Positions 1 through 7,933 of a stretch of 64,000 nt of DNA are shown here, piece after piece. The stretch covers positions 1 to 64,000 of the forward strand of contig NZ_FRAH01000006.1 in assembly GCF_900142265.1 (NCBI RefSeq). The letters run 5' to 3'. This DNA comes from Anaerotignum lactatifermentans DSM 14214. GTDB taxonomy: Bacteria > Bacillota > Clostridia > Lachnospirales > Anaerotignaceae. The number at the start of each line of letters is the position of its first letter. Positions within the stretch are counted from its first letter, which is position 1. A program made the position numbers and the translations under genes. Below the pieces are notes generated by a model that was not told where the DNA came from, did not search any database, and was given only the letters and a program-made list of their open reading frames with translations.

Positions 1-1
1 C

Positions 2-220
2 TTAAAAGGAAAAAGTGCAATGATGATATTCAATCGTCATGCAAATCTGAAGTATAAATTCGGAAATAGGAATTTCTGGGCAACAGGATATTATGTAAGT
101 ACAGTCGGTTTAAATACAGCAACGATTCAAAAATATATCAGAGAACAGGAAAAACAAGATCAAATTGAAGATAAGTTGAATACAAAAGAGTATGAAGACC
201 CTTTTAAGGGTAGCAGATAA
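2..220 (+). CDS. tnpA: IS200/IS605 transposase TnpA, 3' part (cut by window edge)
   Basis: The reading frame is already open at base 2 (LKGKSAMMIFNRH...) and runs to the stop at 218-220, so only the last ~72 codons are present. GKSA, the Phe-Asn-Arg-His stretch, FWATGYYVSTVG and the ending KEYEDPFKG are typical of the C-terminus of Y1 (HUH) transposases of the IS200/IS605 family, which move as single strands using hairpins at the element ends. The GYYVSTVG stretch lies next to the helix that carries the catalytic Tyr, although the usual Tyr position cannot be checked without the upstream part. The methionine at base 20 is internal and not the start. Confidence 0.88.
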   Translation, partial: LKGKSAMMIFNRHANLKYKFGNRNFWATGYYVSTVGLNTATIQKYIREQEKQDQIEDKLNTKEYEDPFKGSR

Positions 221-331
221 TCATACCACCAAGGCTTGAACGAAGTGAAAGCCAGCGTCATTTAGGCGCTGGCTCTTAATAAGCCCTTATAGGGCTAGTG
301 CAAACCACGTCTTTTAGGCGTGGTTATGATT
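221..331 (+). mobile_element. Right end of the IS200/IS605 element, three hairpins
   Basis: Three palindromes follow the transposase: 250-274 (AGCCAGCG/CGCTGGCT), 282-296 (AGCCCT/AGGGCT) and 303-325 (AACCACG/CGTGGTT). IS200/IS605 elements carry subterminal imperfect palindromes recognised by TnpA. The last hairpin, AACCAC...GTGGTT followed by ATGATT, resembles the end of the 283-bp repeats at 24281 and 33956. The exact element end, placed near 331, is inferred from where the dispersed repeat begins. Confidence 0.6.
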
Positions 332-446
332 AGCATCTTTATAAGAAAACAAAGAAAGCCAAAATTCTTATCATCACAAAGGATTTTGGCTTTCTTGCTT
401 TATGCAGATTTTATTTGTTATGTTTTCTGAATGGGATATTGCTTTT
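332..446 (+). repeat. Dispersed ~115-bp repeat, copy A
   Basis: This copy runs from AGCATCTTTATAAGAAAAC to TGTTTTCTGAATGGG and ends near ATTGCTTTT. It has a central hairpin (AAAGCCAAAATTC / ATTTTGGCTTT). Related copies lie at 24237-24626 (opposite strand, split), 41218-41333, 53251-53325 and 53983-54162. The ends are imperfect inverted repeats around AAGAAAACA/TGTTTTCTT, which suggests a MITE-like element. It sits immediately 5' of gerA, and the IS200-type end abuts its first bases. Confidence 0.7.
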
Positions 447-474
447 TTGCGTCTTTTTGGAAAAAAGGTATAAT
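447..474 (+). promoter_or_regulatory. Candidate promoter for the gerABC operon
   Basis: TTGCGT (447-452), 16-bp spacer, TATAAT (469-474), about 50 bp before the chosen start codon. The -35 box touches the end of the dispersed repeat. A forespore sigma-G promoter would be expected for a germinant receptor; no good sigma-G match was seen, so the assignment is tentative. Confidence 0.4.
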
Positions 475-522
475 CCGCCTGCCTTTCAGCAAGACTATAG
501 GAAAAAGGCAGGTGAGCGGATT

Positions 523-1980
523 TTGGAAATCGGGAAAAATCTGGCGGCAAACCGAGCTGCCATGAAAGAATTGTTTGCCGACTGCGGAGATATTGTGTTC
601 CGTGATTTTGCGGCAGCAGAAGGTCAGGGACAGCTGTTTCTGGTCTATGTGGATAATATGGTGAACACCACCGCTGTGGAAGATGCCATCATGACCAACA
701 TCATGAACCGCTGTCACGATACAGAAACGGAAGAACGGCTTTTGGGGCTTATGGAAAGCGTCATTGCCAATCGTGATGTGCAGCAGGTGGATACCATTGA
801 AAAAGCCGCTGCCGGGGTGCTGGCAGGGGATACAGTGATTTTTATGGAGGGAAGCTCTTTTGCCTTGCAGGCGTCTACGAGGGGCTATCCCAACCGTGGC
901 GTGGGACATACGGAAACAGAAGTGGTGGTACAGGGTCCCAAGGACGCTTTCACGGAGCTTCTGGCATTCAATCTGGTGCTTATCCGCAGAAGGATACAGG
1001 ATACACGGCTGAAAGTGGTGCGTACCAAGGCTGGCAGCCGCACAAAGACCGACGTTGCCCTTATGTATTTTTCTGACTTGGTGCGACCGGAAATTCTGCG
1101 TCAGGCAAAACGCCAGCTGGAACGTCTCAGAACAGACAGTATTCTGGACTGCGGCTCTTTGGAACAGCTTTTGGAAAAACGGCAGTTCTCGCCCTTTCCC
1201 CAATTACAAATGACAGAACGCCCGGATAAAGCGGCGGCGGCACTGCTGGAGGGGCGTGTGGTGCTGGTGGTGGATAATACGCCTTTTGTGATTCTGCTGC
1301 CGGTGACGCTGAATCTGTTTTTTCAGGCAGCAGAGGATTATTATGACCGCTGGGAGATCATGAGCCTCATCCGTTTCATGCGGTATGTGGCTGCTTTTGT
1401 GGCAGTGGCATTGCCGGGGCTGTATTTGGCGCTGACGGTGTATCATCCAGAGCTTTTGCCTACGTCTTTGGCATTGAAAATTGCTACAACCAGACAGAGT
1501 ATCCCTTTTTCTGTGGCGGTGGAGGTTATTTCTATGGAGTTGGCTTTTGAATTGCTCCGGGAAGCAGGGGTGCGTCTGCCGTCACCCGTCAGTGCCACCA
1601 TTGGTATTGTGGGTGGCATCATCATCGGTTCGGCGGCAGTGGATGCAGGTCTGGTGAGTCCGGCAGTGGTCATCATTTCCGCTTTGACGGGCATTTGTTC
1701 TTTTGTCATTCCCAATATCTCCGTGGTTTCCGGTCTGCGGCTGAGCAAATATCTGGTGATCTTCCTTTCTTCCGCATTGGGGCTGTATGGCTTCTGGGCA
1801 GGCATCCTTTTGCTGGTGGTGCATCTGGCTGGGCTTTCTTCTTACGGGATTCCTTATCTTTATCCCTTCTGCTCCGCTTCCGTGAACCACTATCGTGATT
1901 TGGAGGACAGCCTGTTCCGCCTGCCTTTGCCATGGCTGAAACGGCAGTCCATTTTCATGAAGAAAAGGGGGGAACGCTGA
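523..1980 (+). CDS. gerA: Spore germination protein GerA (A subunit of germinant receptor)
   Basis: This is the A subunit of the GerA-family germinant receptor in the spore inner membrane. The hydrophilic N-terminal domain (to about residue 240) carries the family signature of an internal-dimer-like fold, and hydrophobic segments follow (PFVILLPVTLNLFF, YVAAFVAVALPGLYL, GIVGGIIIGSAAVDAGL and others). Start: the frame is open from 415 with a TTG inside the repeat, but TTG at 523 has an AGGTGAG 6 bp upstream and gives 485 residues, the usual length. No ATG is available, so loss of the native start by repeat insertion is possible. Its stop overlaps the gerB start (TGATG). Confidence 0.85.
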   Translation: MEIGKNLAANRAAMKELFADCGDIVFRDFAAAEGQGQLFLVYVDNMVNTTAVEDAIMTNIMNRCHDTETEERLLGLMESVIANRDVQQVDTIEKAAAGVLAGDTVIFMEGSSFALQASTRGYPNRGVGHTETEVVVQGPKDAFTELLAFNLVLIRRRIQDTRLKVVRTKAGSRTKTDVALMYFSDLVRPEILRQAKRQLERLRTDSILDCGSLEQLLEKRQFSPFPQLQMTERPDKAAAALLEGRVVLVVDNTPFVILLPVTLNLFFQAAEDYYDRWEIMSLIRFMRYVAAFVAVALPGLYLALTVYHPELLPTSLALKIATTRQSIPFSVAVEVISMELAFELLREAGVRLPSPVSATIGIVGGIIIGSAAVDAGLVSPAVVIISALTGICSFVIPNISVVSGLRLSKYLVIFLSSALGLYGFWAGILLLVVHLAGLSSYGIPYLYPFCSASVNHYRDLEDSLFRLPLPWLKRQSIFMKKRGER

Positions 1981-3092
1981 TGTTTTCCGATAACCATAAA
2001 ATTTCCCTGCGGCAGATGCAGGCGTTGTTCTGTTTTTATTTTCTGGGAACGGCATCTCTGTTTTTGCCTGCGGAATTAGCAGAGGGAAGCGGCAGAGCCT
2101 GCTGGCTGGTGATGCTGATCGGCGGTCTGCTGGCGGCGTTTTTCTCTCTGGTGCTGACTCTTTTGGGCAAAAAAGAGCCTACATGGACGGTGGTGGAATG
2201 GCTGCGCAATACCTTCGGTGGTGTGCTGGGCAGTGTGCTGGCGGTGTTTATCGCCGGAAAAATCGCTGTGGATGCCATGCTGGAAGTCCGCATTTTTACG
2301 GAAATCCTCCGCAGTACCATGCTGCCCCATACGCCCCTGTGGCTCATGGTAGGCACTTTGCTGGCGTTGTCCGCTTTTGGTGTGGCAAGAGGCATTGAAG
2401 GGCAGGCAAGGGGAGCGGAAATCCTGTTTTTCTTTGTGTTTCCCCCTTTTGTGCTGCTGCTGTTCGCTGTGGCACTGACGGCTGGGGAGGCGTATTTCCT
2501 CCCTGTTCAGCTGCCGAAGCTGGATGGACTGCGGCGGGGAACGGCTTATGTACAGCCCTTGTTTCAGGCAATGATATTCCTGCTGTTTCTGCCGCCTTTT
2601 CTGGAAAAACCGGAAAAAGGGCAGAAAAGCCTTTTTGGGGTCTGCCTGCTGACTACATTTCTCATGACGGCGGCAACTTTTCTTTGCCTGACGGTCTATG
2701 GAGCGGAATCCCTGTCCCATAAGATTTTCCCTACGGTACAGGTCATGGAGCGTGTGCGGTTTTCCGGCATTTTTCTGGGCAGACAGGACATCCTTCTGTT
2801 GTGGTTCTGGATGGTTTCCGCCTTTCTCTATGTGTCTGGGGCGTTGTTTTTCGGCAGTGTTTGCTGTGTGCGTCTGTGCCGCCAAAGTGGACAGGGACGG
2901 CGGTACTGGCTGCTGTTGTGGGTGCCTTTGCTGTTTATTGGCGCCATGATTCCACAGGACTTGGCAGCGGCTTATGATTTCCGCAACAAAATACAGCCTA
3001 TCTTCAGCGCCCTCACAACGGCGCTCCTGCCTCTTTTGGTTTTAGGCGTAAGGATTGTCAAAGAAAGGGGGAAACGTCGTGAAACAGCTTAA
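1980..3092 (+). CDS. gerB: Spore germination permease GerB (B subunit)
   Basis: This 370-residue membrane protein belongs to the spore permease family (APC superfamily), the B subunit that partners GerA and GerC and is thought to bind the germinant. About ten hydrophobic segments are visible, starting at ISLRQMQALFCFYFLGTASLFL. ATG at 1980 overlaps the gerA stop by one base and follows AAAAGGGGGGAA; the earlier ATG at 1932 lies inside gerA and would add an unrelated hydrophilic leader. The gene overlaps gerC by 14 bp, so the three are translationally coupled. Confidence 0.88.
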   Translation: MFSDNHKISLRQMQALFCFYFLGTASLFLPAELAEGSGRACWLVMLIGGLLAAFFSLVLTLLGKKEPTWTVVEWLRNTFGGVLGSVLAVFIAGKIAVDAMLEVRIFTEILRSTMLPHTPLWLMVGTLLALSAFGVARGIEGQARGAEILFFFVFPPFVLLLFAVALTAGEAYFLPVQLPKLDGLRRGTAYVQPLFQAMIFLLFLPPFLEKPEKGQKSLFGVCLLTTFLMTAATFLCLTVYGAESLSHKIFPTVQVMERVRFSGIFLGRQDILLLWFWMVSAFLYVSGALFFGSVCCVRLCRQSGQGRRYWLLLWVPLLFIGAMIPQDLAAAYDFRNKIQPIFSALTTALLPLLVLGVRIVKERGKRRETA

Positions 3093-4149
3093 ATTTGCCC
3101 TCATAGCCCTATTGCCGCTGCTTTTGACAGGATGCTGGGACGGCAGAGACCCAGAGGACAGGGCTTATGTCATCACCATGGGCATTGATAAAGGAGAAGA
3201 TGGCTTGCTGGTGACCTTTGCCCCTGCCAAGACCACCGAAGGAAATGCCCAAAGCGTATATCGGGTAAAGGGGGACACCCTGACGGCAGCCGTGGCAGAC
3301 GCCGACAGCCGCAGTTCTCGTGAGGTTTATTTGGGGCAGCTGCGGACGGTGGTATTCGGCAAAAGCCTATTGGCAGACAAAGCAGCCTTTGAAGCGGTTC
3401 TAGAAGAATTGGAGCGTGGCAATGCTCTATCGGAAAAAGTCATGGTGCTGGGCACGGAAAACGCCGCGGATGCCTGTGTGAATGCCATTGCGGAGGCGGA
3501 CAGCTCCACCGGGCTGTTCCTCTGGGATTTTTATAAGAATACCGCCCAGGAGGTGGCTGTGACCCGTGGCATGGATTTGGATATGCTCCTGACAGAATTG
3601 GGTGAGCAGGGCGGCAGTACGGTTCTGCCCCGTATAGAAAAGACGGAGGAAGGGCTTTCTTTGGACGGCGGCATTGCTTTGGCGGATGGAGCCTATGCTT
3701 TTTCATTGCCTGCGGCGGAAGAACAGGCACATCTGCTTTTGCTGGGGGAAGGCAGCGGTGCTGTTATTGAAGGCAACTGGAATGGAACCGTATTGCCTTT
3801 GGAAATCCGCAAGGACAAAGTTTCCTTTGATTTTGCCAAAACAGCCGAAGGGCTTTCCTGTCAGGTCAATGTGAAGGTTTCCGGCGCTCTCACAGGCAGC
3901 GGCGGACAATCCCTGCTGGATGGAAATACCAGACGGGAACTGGAAAATTTTTTCGGGGACATCATAAAAACAGATTTGGAAAATACAATAAAAAGAGCGA
4001 AAGAAACCACCGCCGGGGATGTGTTTGGTCTTTGGGCAGAGTGTCAGCGGCAGGCGCTGGAAGTGGCAAAGTTAGGCGAAAACTGGCAGGATTTGCAGGT
4101 TTTGGTGAACTGTGAAGTGAAATTGCAGGATACGGGACGCACCAGATAA
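3079..4149 (+). CDS. gerC: Spore germination lipoprotein GerC (C subunit)
   Basis: This 356-residue lipoprotein is the C subunit of the germinant receptor (Spore_GerAC family). A lipoprotein signal is clear: MKQLKFALIALLPLLL followed by the lipobox LTGC, then WDGRDPEDRAYVITMGID, which is the family's N-terminal hallmark. The GTG at 3079 was chosen because AAAGGGGGAAAC precedes it and it puts the signal peptide at the N-terminus; the TTG at 3055 would add eight charged residues before the signal. It is the last gene of the gerABC operon. Confidence 0.88.
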   Translation: MKQLKFALIALLPLLLTGCWDGRDPEDRAYVITMGIDKGEDGLLVTFAPAKTTEGNAQSVYRVKGDTLTAAVADADSRSSREVYLGQLRTVVFGKSLLADKAAFEAVLEELERGNALSEKVMVLGTENAADACVNAIAEADSSTGLFLWDFYKNTAQEVAVTRGMDLDMLLTELGEQGGSTVLPRIEKTEEGLSLDGGIALADGAYAFSLPAAEEQAHLLLLGEGSGAVIEGNWNGTVLPLEIRKDKVSFDFAKTAEGLSCQVNVKVSGALTGSGGQSLLDGNTRRELENFFGDIIKTDLENTIKRAKETTAGDVFGLWAECQRQALEVAKLGENWQDLQVLVNCEVKLQDTGRTR

Positions 4150-4156
4150 AGAGAAG

Positions 4157-4185
4157 GTATAAAATCCCCAAAACAGGGTCATACT
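4157..4185 (+). promoter_or_regulatory. Candidate sigma-F promoter of spoIIR
   Basis: GTATA (4157-4161), 15-bp spacer, GGTCATACT (4177-4185). The known sigma-F consensus is GYATA, 15-16 bp, GGNRANAMT; only the R position mismatches. spoIIR is a sigma-F gene in Bacillus subtilis, and the site lies 33 bp before the start codon. Confidence 0.55.
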
Positions 4186-4218
4186 CTCCCCATCAAAAGA
4201 GAAAAAGGGTGGGAGAGC

Positions 4219-4887
4219 ATGAAAACATTGGTTTTGTGGGCTTTGCGCATGAAAGCCTTTTGGAAAAAAGAGTGGAAATATGGGGTGACAGCCCTTGCGG
4301 GGGGCGTTCTGGTCTGTGTCCTCTGGTCTGGCATTTATGCGGCAAATATCCAGCGGGGCATTGCCGATGGCGTGGTGCGGTTTCATGTGCTGGCAAACAG
4401 CGATACCGCAGCAGACCAGAATCTGAAGCTGGACGTGCGGGACGCAGTCCTTGCTTCTTTTGGGGAAAAGCTGGAAGGCTGCTCTTCCAAAGGGGAGAGC
4501 ATGGCACTTTTGGCAGCATACAAAGAAGAAATCCGTCAGACAGCGGCAGCGGAAATCGCCAGACAGGGGTATGATTATCCCGTTTCCGTATCTCTGGTGC
4601 GGGAGGATTTCCCCGAAAAGACTTATGGAAATCTGGTGTTTCCCGCTGGGGTTTATGATGCGGTGCGCATTGAGATTGGCGAAGCAAAAGGGCATAACTG
4701 GTGGTGCGTGCTGTATCCTCAGATGTGTTATGTGGACGCCGCATGGGGAGAACCTACGGCGGAAGGCAGGGAACGTCTGCAAAAAAATCTGACACCAGAG
4801 GAATACGCAGTGGTTTCCGCGGCGGAACAGACCAACAAGGCACCGAAAATCAAGCTGAAAATCGTGGAAATGTGGCAGGGGGACTAA
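4219..4887 (+). CDS. spoIIR: Stage II sporulation protein R
   Basis: SpoIIR is the forespore-made signal that triggers SpoIIGA to process pro-sigma-E in the mother cell. The 222-residue protein has one membrane/signal segment (residues ~22-42, GVTALAGGVLVCVLWSGIY) and then the family core: FHVLANSDTAADQNLKLDVRD near residue 55 and GHNWWCVLYPQMCY near residue 155. The start has GGTGGGAGAGC upstream. It lies between the germinant receptor operon and sleB, forming a sporulation/germination block with its own likely sigma-F promoter. Confidence 0.92.
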   Translation: MKTLVLWALRMKAFWKKEWKYGVTALAGGVLVCVLWSGIYAANIQRGIADGVVRFHVLANSDTAADQNLKLDVRDAVLASFGEKLEGCSSKGESMALLAAYKEEIRQTAAAEIARQGYDYPVSVSLVREDFPEKTYGNLVFPAGVYDAVRIEIGEAKGHNWWCVLYPQMCYVDAAWGEPTAEGRERLQKNLTPEEYAVVSAAEQTNKAPKIKLKIVEMWQGD

Positions 4888-4908
4888 AAAAGGGAAGGAG
4901 CGCAGGCA

Positions 4909-5622
4909 ATGGGGCAAAAGGGCAGGAGAAAATGTGTTTTGGTATGTTTGCTGGCACTTCTGGTGCTGGCGTGGGGCATGGTGGAGAAGGCAAGCCAGCC
5001 GGAGGCAGTGACTGTAACCCAATTGGTTTCCTGGGGTACCCGTGGGAATTTGGTGCGCCAAACCCAGGAGAAACTCCGTCAGCTGGGGTATTATCCAGAC
5101 ACGCCCGACGGCATTTACGGCACCAAAACATATGAAGCCATTCGCAAGTTTCAAGCGGATAACGGTTTGAAAGTGGACGGCATTGCCGGCAGCGATACCT
5201 TGTCCCGTCTGGGCATTTCCATTGGCACCGGCACCAGCGGCGTAGGAGAAACAGGCACCGATGATTATGATGAGGATTTGTATCTCTTGGCATCTATCAT
5301 CCATGGGGAAGCCCGTGGGGAACCTTACGAAGGTCAGGTAGCAGTGGGTGCAGTGGTGCTGAACCGGGTGGCAAGCCCAGACTTTCCCAATACCATTGCA
5401 GAGGTCATTTATCAGCCCGGTGCTTTCGATGCGGTGGAGGATAAGCAGTTTTACCTGACCCCCAACGAAACGGCGCTGAACGCTGCCAGAGATGCTCTCA
5501 ACGGCTGGGACCCCACCAATGGCGCCCTGTATTATTGGAATCCTGTCACAGCCACCAGCCGCTGGATTTGGAGCATCCCCATCACCACCACCATCGGCAG
5601 ACATGTTTTCGGCGTAAAATAA
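4909..5622 (+). CDS. sleB: Spore cortex-lytic enzyme SleB
   Basis: This 237-residue protein is a germination-specific lytic transglycosylase that cuts muramic-delta-lactam cortex peptidoglycan. It has a signal peptide (KCVLVCLLALLVLAWG), a peptidoglycan-binding_1 domain (residues ~40-105; GTRGNLVRQTQEKLRQLGYY, DGIYGTKT, AIRKFQ) and a Hydrolase_2 catalytic domain (residues ~125-237). The catalytic region begins ASIIHGEARGE, with the usual active-site Glu, and ends RHVFG. GGAAGGAG precedes the start. The gene lies 21 bp after spoIIR, probably co-transcribed. No ypeB partner is seen next to it. Confidence 0.92.
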   Translation: MGQKGRRKCVLVCLLALLVLAWGMVEKASQPEAVTVTQLVSWGTRGNLVRQTQEKLRQLGYYPDTPDGIYGTKTYEAIRKFQADNGLKVDGIAGSDTLSRLGISIGTGTSGVGETGTDDYDEDLYLLASIIHGEARGEPYEGQVAVGAVVLNRVASPDFPNTIAEVIYQPGAFDAVEDKQFYLTPNETALNAARDALNGWDPTNGALYYWNPVTATSRWIWSIPITTTIGRHVFGVK

Positions 5623-5661
5623 AAAAAGCACGGTATCTTCTTAGAGAAGTACCGTGTTTTT
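5621..5661. terminator. Bidirectional terminator between sleB and the DUF1294 gene
   Basis: CACGGTATCTTCT (5629-5641) pairs with AGAAGTACCGTG (to 5656) with one bulge, flanked by an A-run on the left and a T-run on the right, so it can stop both convergent transcripts. Confidence 0.85.
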
Positions 5662-5675
5662 GCATTTTCGTGTTT

Positions 5676-5981
5676 TTAAGCTGTAAAGGCAAAGGTGGTC
5701 ATCAGCAGCCAGCACAGGAAAATGTGCATGGCAGCTGTTAAGCCATAAGCTACATAAAAAGAAATATGTTTTGTTTTGTGGTGCTGTGTAAACATGCCAA
5801 CAAAGCCCCCGATGCTGCCGCCCAAAATGGCCATCAGGAACAATGTTTTTTCAGGCACCCGCCGTCTGCCGCGAATGGCACGTTTTTTATCCAGGGCCAT
5901 GGCGCAAAACAGCACGATATTGATGATGAGGTAATACCCTGTGATAATCCAGAAGGGTACGGGGTGAAAGGTAAACTGCAT
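5676..5981 (-). CDS. DUF1294 family small membrane protein
   Basis: This 101-residue protein has three hydrophobic segments (PFWIITGYYLIINIVLFCA, KTLFLMAILGGSIGGFVGMF, SFYVAYGLTAAMHIFLCWLL). The pattern AMALDKKRAIRGRRRVPEKTL followed by LGGSIGGFVGM and HHKTKH is characteristic of DUF1294 (YsdA-like) proteins of unknown function. It starts one base after the stop of the MgsA-like gene and is the last gene of the mre-min-rod transcription unit. Confidence 0.85.
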   Translation of the reverse strand: MQFTFHPVPFWIITGYYLIINIVLFCAMALDKKRAIRGRRRVPEKTLFLMAILGGSIGGFVGMFTQHHKTKHISFYVAYGLTAAMHIFLCWLLMTTFAFTA

Positions 5982-5982
5982 G

Positions 5983-6375
5983 TTATCTCACCACGTTTCT
6001 CCAGTCCAGATCGCCTCTGTCCAGCGCCAGCAGCAGCACTTCCGCTGTTGCCAGATTGGTCGCAACGGGAATGTTGTGGGTGTCGCACAGGCGGAACAGG
6101 TTGCTGTATTCTTCGTAAGACTGGTGAGAAGCGGGGTCACGCAGGAAGATCATCACGTCCAGATCGTTGTTGATGATCTGCGCGCCAAGCTGTTCAGAGC
6201 CCCCCAGCTGCCCAGCCAGATATTTATGCACATTCAAATTTGCAGCTTCACTTACCAAACGACCTGTGGTAGCTGTTGCGTAAAGCTCATGTTTGCACAG
6301 GATATGACGGTAAGCGATGCAAAGGTTTTCCATTAGTTTTTTCTTATTGTCGTCCGCAATCAATGCGATATTCAT
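5983..6375 (-). CDS. Methylglyoxal synthase-like protein with altered active site
   Basis: The 130-residue protein has the methylglyoxal synthase fold: MNIALIADDNKK at the N-terminus, TATTGRLV (phosphate loop), GQLGGSEQLGAQI and PVATNLATAEVLL. MgsA converts dihydroxyacetone phosphate to methylglyoxal. Here positions matching Escherichia coli His19, Asp71 (GGDQQ is GGSEQ here) and His98 appear replaced, while Asp20 and Asp101 (RDPA) remain. It may therefore be inactive or act as a sensor. The ATG overlaps the rodA stop by 4 bp (ATGA); a longer frame to 6456 lies inside rodA and was not used. Confidence 0.75.
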   Translation of the reverse strand: MNIALIADDNKKKLMENLCIAYRHILCKHELYATATTGRLVSEAANLNVHKYLAGQLGGSEQLGAQIINNDLDVMIFLRDPASHQSYEEYSNLFRLCDTHNIPVATNLATAEVLLLALDRGDLDWRNVVR

Positions 6376-7520
6376 AATAAACCCCCCTCGAATAATGATC
6401 TGGTTTCTTTTTTTCGAATATTCAGTACCAGTCCCAGTGCCACCATGTTTGTCCACATGGAGCTGCCCCCGTAGCTGACAAAGGGCAGGGACATGCCGGT
6501 ATTGGGCACGATGCCCGTCGCAACGCCGGCGTTAACGAAGGTCTGGAAGGCAAACATGCCTGCCACACCCACCACAATGAGCTGGCTGAATGTATCTCTC
6601 GTAGATAATGCTATAATGATACAACGAAATACTACAAAGAGCAATAGCCCTAATGTAAATATACAACCCAAAAATCCAAATTCCTCCCCAATTACAGAAA
6701 AAATAAAATCATTATGGGGTTCCGGCAGATAACTGAGCTGGTTCAAAGTGCCTTGGAACAGACCTTTACCTGTGAGCTGACCGGAGCCGATGGCATTGAT
6801 GGATTTTTCTGTCTGGTAATAGAGGTCAGGGTTTGCTGTGGGGTCTACGAAGGACAGGATACGGTTGAACTGGTGGGGTTCAAAGATCTTGTCCATGATC
6901 AGGGGATTTTCCCGGCTGACGTCAAAGAGGATAAAAGCAATGAGCGGCACAGCCACAATGGCTACATTCCGCACCCAGATGATGTCGATGCCTGCCACGA
7001 ATACCAGAATACAGAAGATGGCTACCAGTACAAGACTGGCGGAAAGGGCAGGCTGCTTCAGTACCAGCAGGATAGGGATGCCGGCGATGACGCAAAGCTT
7101 CAGGAAGAAATCCAGCCGGTTCATTTTTGACTGATGCAGGGAAATGAACTTGGCTAAGAAGAAAATCATCATGACTTTGGCAAACTCTGACGGCTGAATG
7201 GTCAAAGGACCAATGGCAATCCAACGTGTTGCGCCGTTGGACTCGTTCCCCAGCACAAATACCGCTAACAGCAGTACGATGTTGATGAAATAAATGGGGA
7301 TATAATATTGTGAAAAATATTCGTAGTCTACATTGGCTGCCACCACCATCAGTCCAAGACCGATGATGAAAAAGACAATCTGTTTATAGACTTCGGAAGT
7401 TCCTTCTCCCAGATTGAAGTGCAGGGCGCTGGCGATGCAGATGATGCCGAAAACGGCAAGGATGCATACGGCGCCGATGAGATACCAATCCAGGTTTTGG
7501 AGCCATTTTTTGCTTTGCAT
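6372..7520 (-). CDS. rodA: Rod-shape SEDS glycosyltransferase RodA
   Basis: RodA polymerises lipid II glycan strands with a class B PBP during elongation. The 382-residue protein has about ten membrane helices and SEDS-family motifs: GATRWIAIGPLTIQPSEFAK (residues ~95-115), LPEPHNDFIFSVIGEEFGF (~265-285) and GMSLPFVSYGGSSMW near the C-terminus. Assignment to RodA rather than FtsW or SpoVE rests on its operon with mreBCD and mrdA. It lies about 100 bp downstream of minE. Confidence 0.9.
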   Translation of the reverse strand: MQSKKWLQNLDWYLIGAVCILAVFGIICIASALHFNLGEGTSEVYKQIVFFIIGLGLMVVAANVDYEYFSQYYIPIYFINIVLLLAVFVLGNESNGATRWIAIGPLTIQPSEFAKVMMIFFLAKFISLHQSKMNRLDFFLKLCVIAGIPILLVLKQPALSASLVLVAIFCILVFVAGIDIIWVRNVAIVAVPLIAFILFDVSRENPLIMDKIFEPHQFNRILSFVDPTANPDLYYQTEKSINAIGSGQLTGKGLFQGTLNQLSYLPEPHNDFIFSVIGEEFGFLGCIFTLGLLLFVVFRCIIIALSTRDTFSQLIVVGVAGMFAFQTFVNAGVATGIVPNTGMSLPFVSYGGSSMWTNMVALGLVLNIRKKETRSLFEGGLL

Positions 7521-7618
7521 AGGCTACCTCCAGAGGTTGGTTTTATAATACAGCAAAGCCGGTTGAAGCATGAGTCTGGCTCAGGTTCCCCGGCTTTGTT
7601 TTTTTGTGTTTGTTTCAA

Positions 7619-7906
7619 TTAGTCCTGGTTGACTTTGCGCATGCTCTTAATGGGAATATTGGCATACAGTACAGGAACGGTACCGTTCTTGTCATCAGAT
7701 TCGGTCTGGGTGATCTGGATATCCAGTTCTTCATCGTCGATTTCCATGTAGTTGGAGATGACTTTGATGATGTCTGTTTTCAGCATTTCCAGTACCTGAG
7801 AGGAGCAGTTGACGCGGTCGTGTACCAGCACCAGTTTCAGTCTGTCTTTTGCCACACTGCCGGAAGGCGGTGCGGATTTTTTCTTAAAAAAGCTAAAGAA
7901 ATCCAT
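7619..7906 (-). CDS. minE: Cell division topological specificity factor MinE
   Basis: The 95-residue MinE drives MinD off the membrane and confines MinCD to the poles. MDFFSFFKKK is the amphipathic membrane-targeting start; the anti-MinCD helix (AKDRLKLVLVHDR) and the topological domain (LEMLKTDIIKVISNYMEIDDEELDIQI) follow in order. The ATG at 7906 is preceded by AAAGGAGTGTCACG; the frame's earlier start at 7924 would put residues ahead of the targeting helix. The presence of MinE shows an oscillating E. coli-type Min system. Confidence 0.93.
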   Translation of the reverse strand: MDFFSFFKKKSAPPSGSVAKDRLKLVLVHDRVNCSSQVLEMLKTDIIKVISNYMEIDDEELDIQITQTESDDKNGTVPVLYANIPIKSMRKVNQD

Positions 7907-7933
7907 CGTGACACTCCTTTCCAAACCTGGGGA

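Noticed and set aside
4072-5631. A 519-codon frame on the minus strand across spoIIR and sleB
   Set aside because: Both spoIIR and sleB are clear family members on the plus strand; the antisense product is Cys/His/Phe-rich with no domain.
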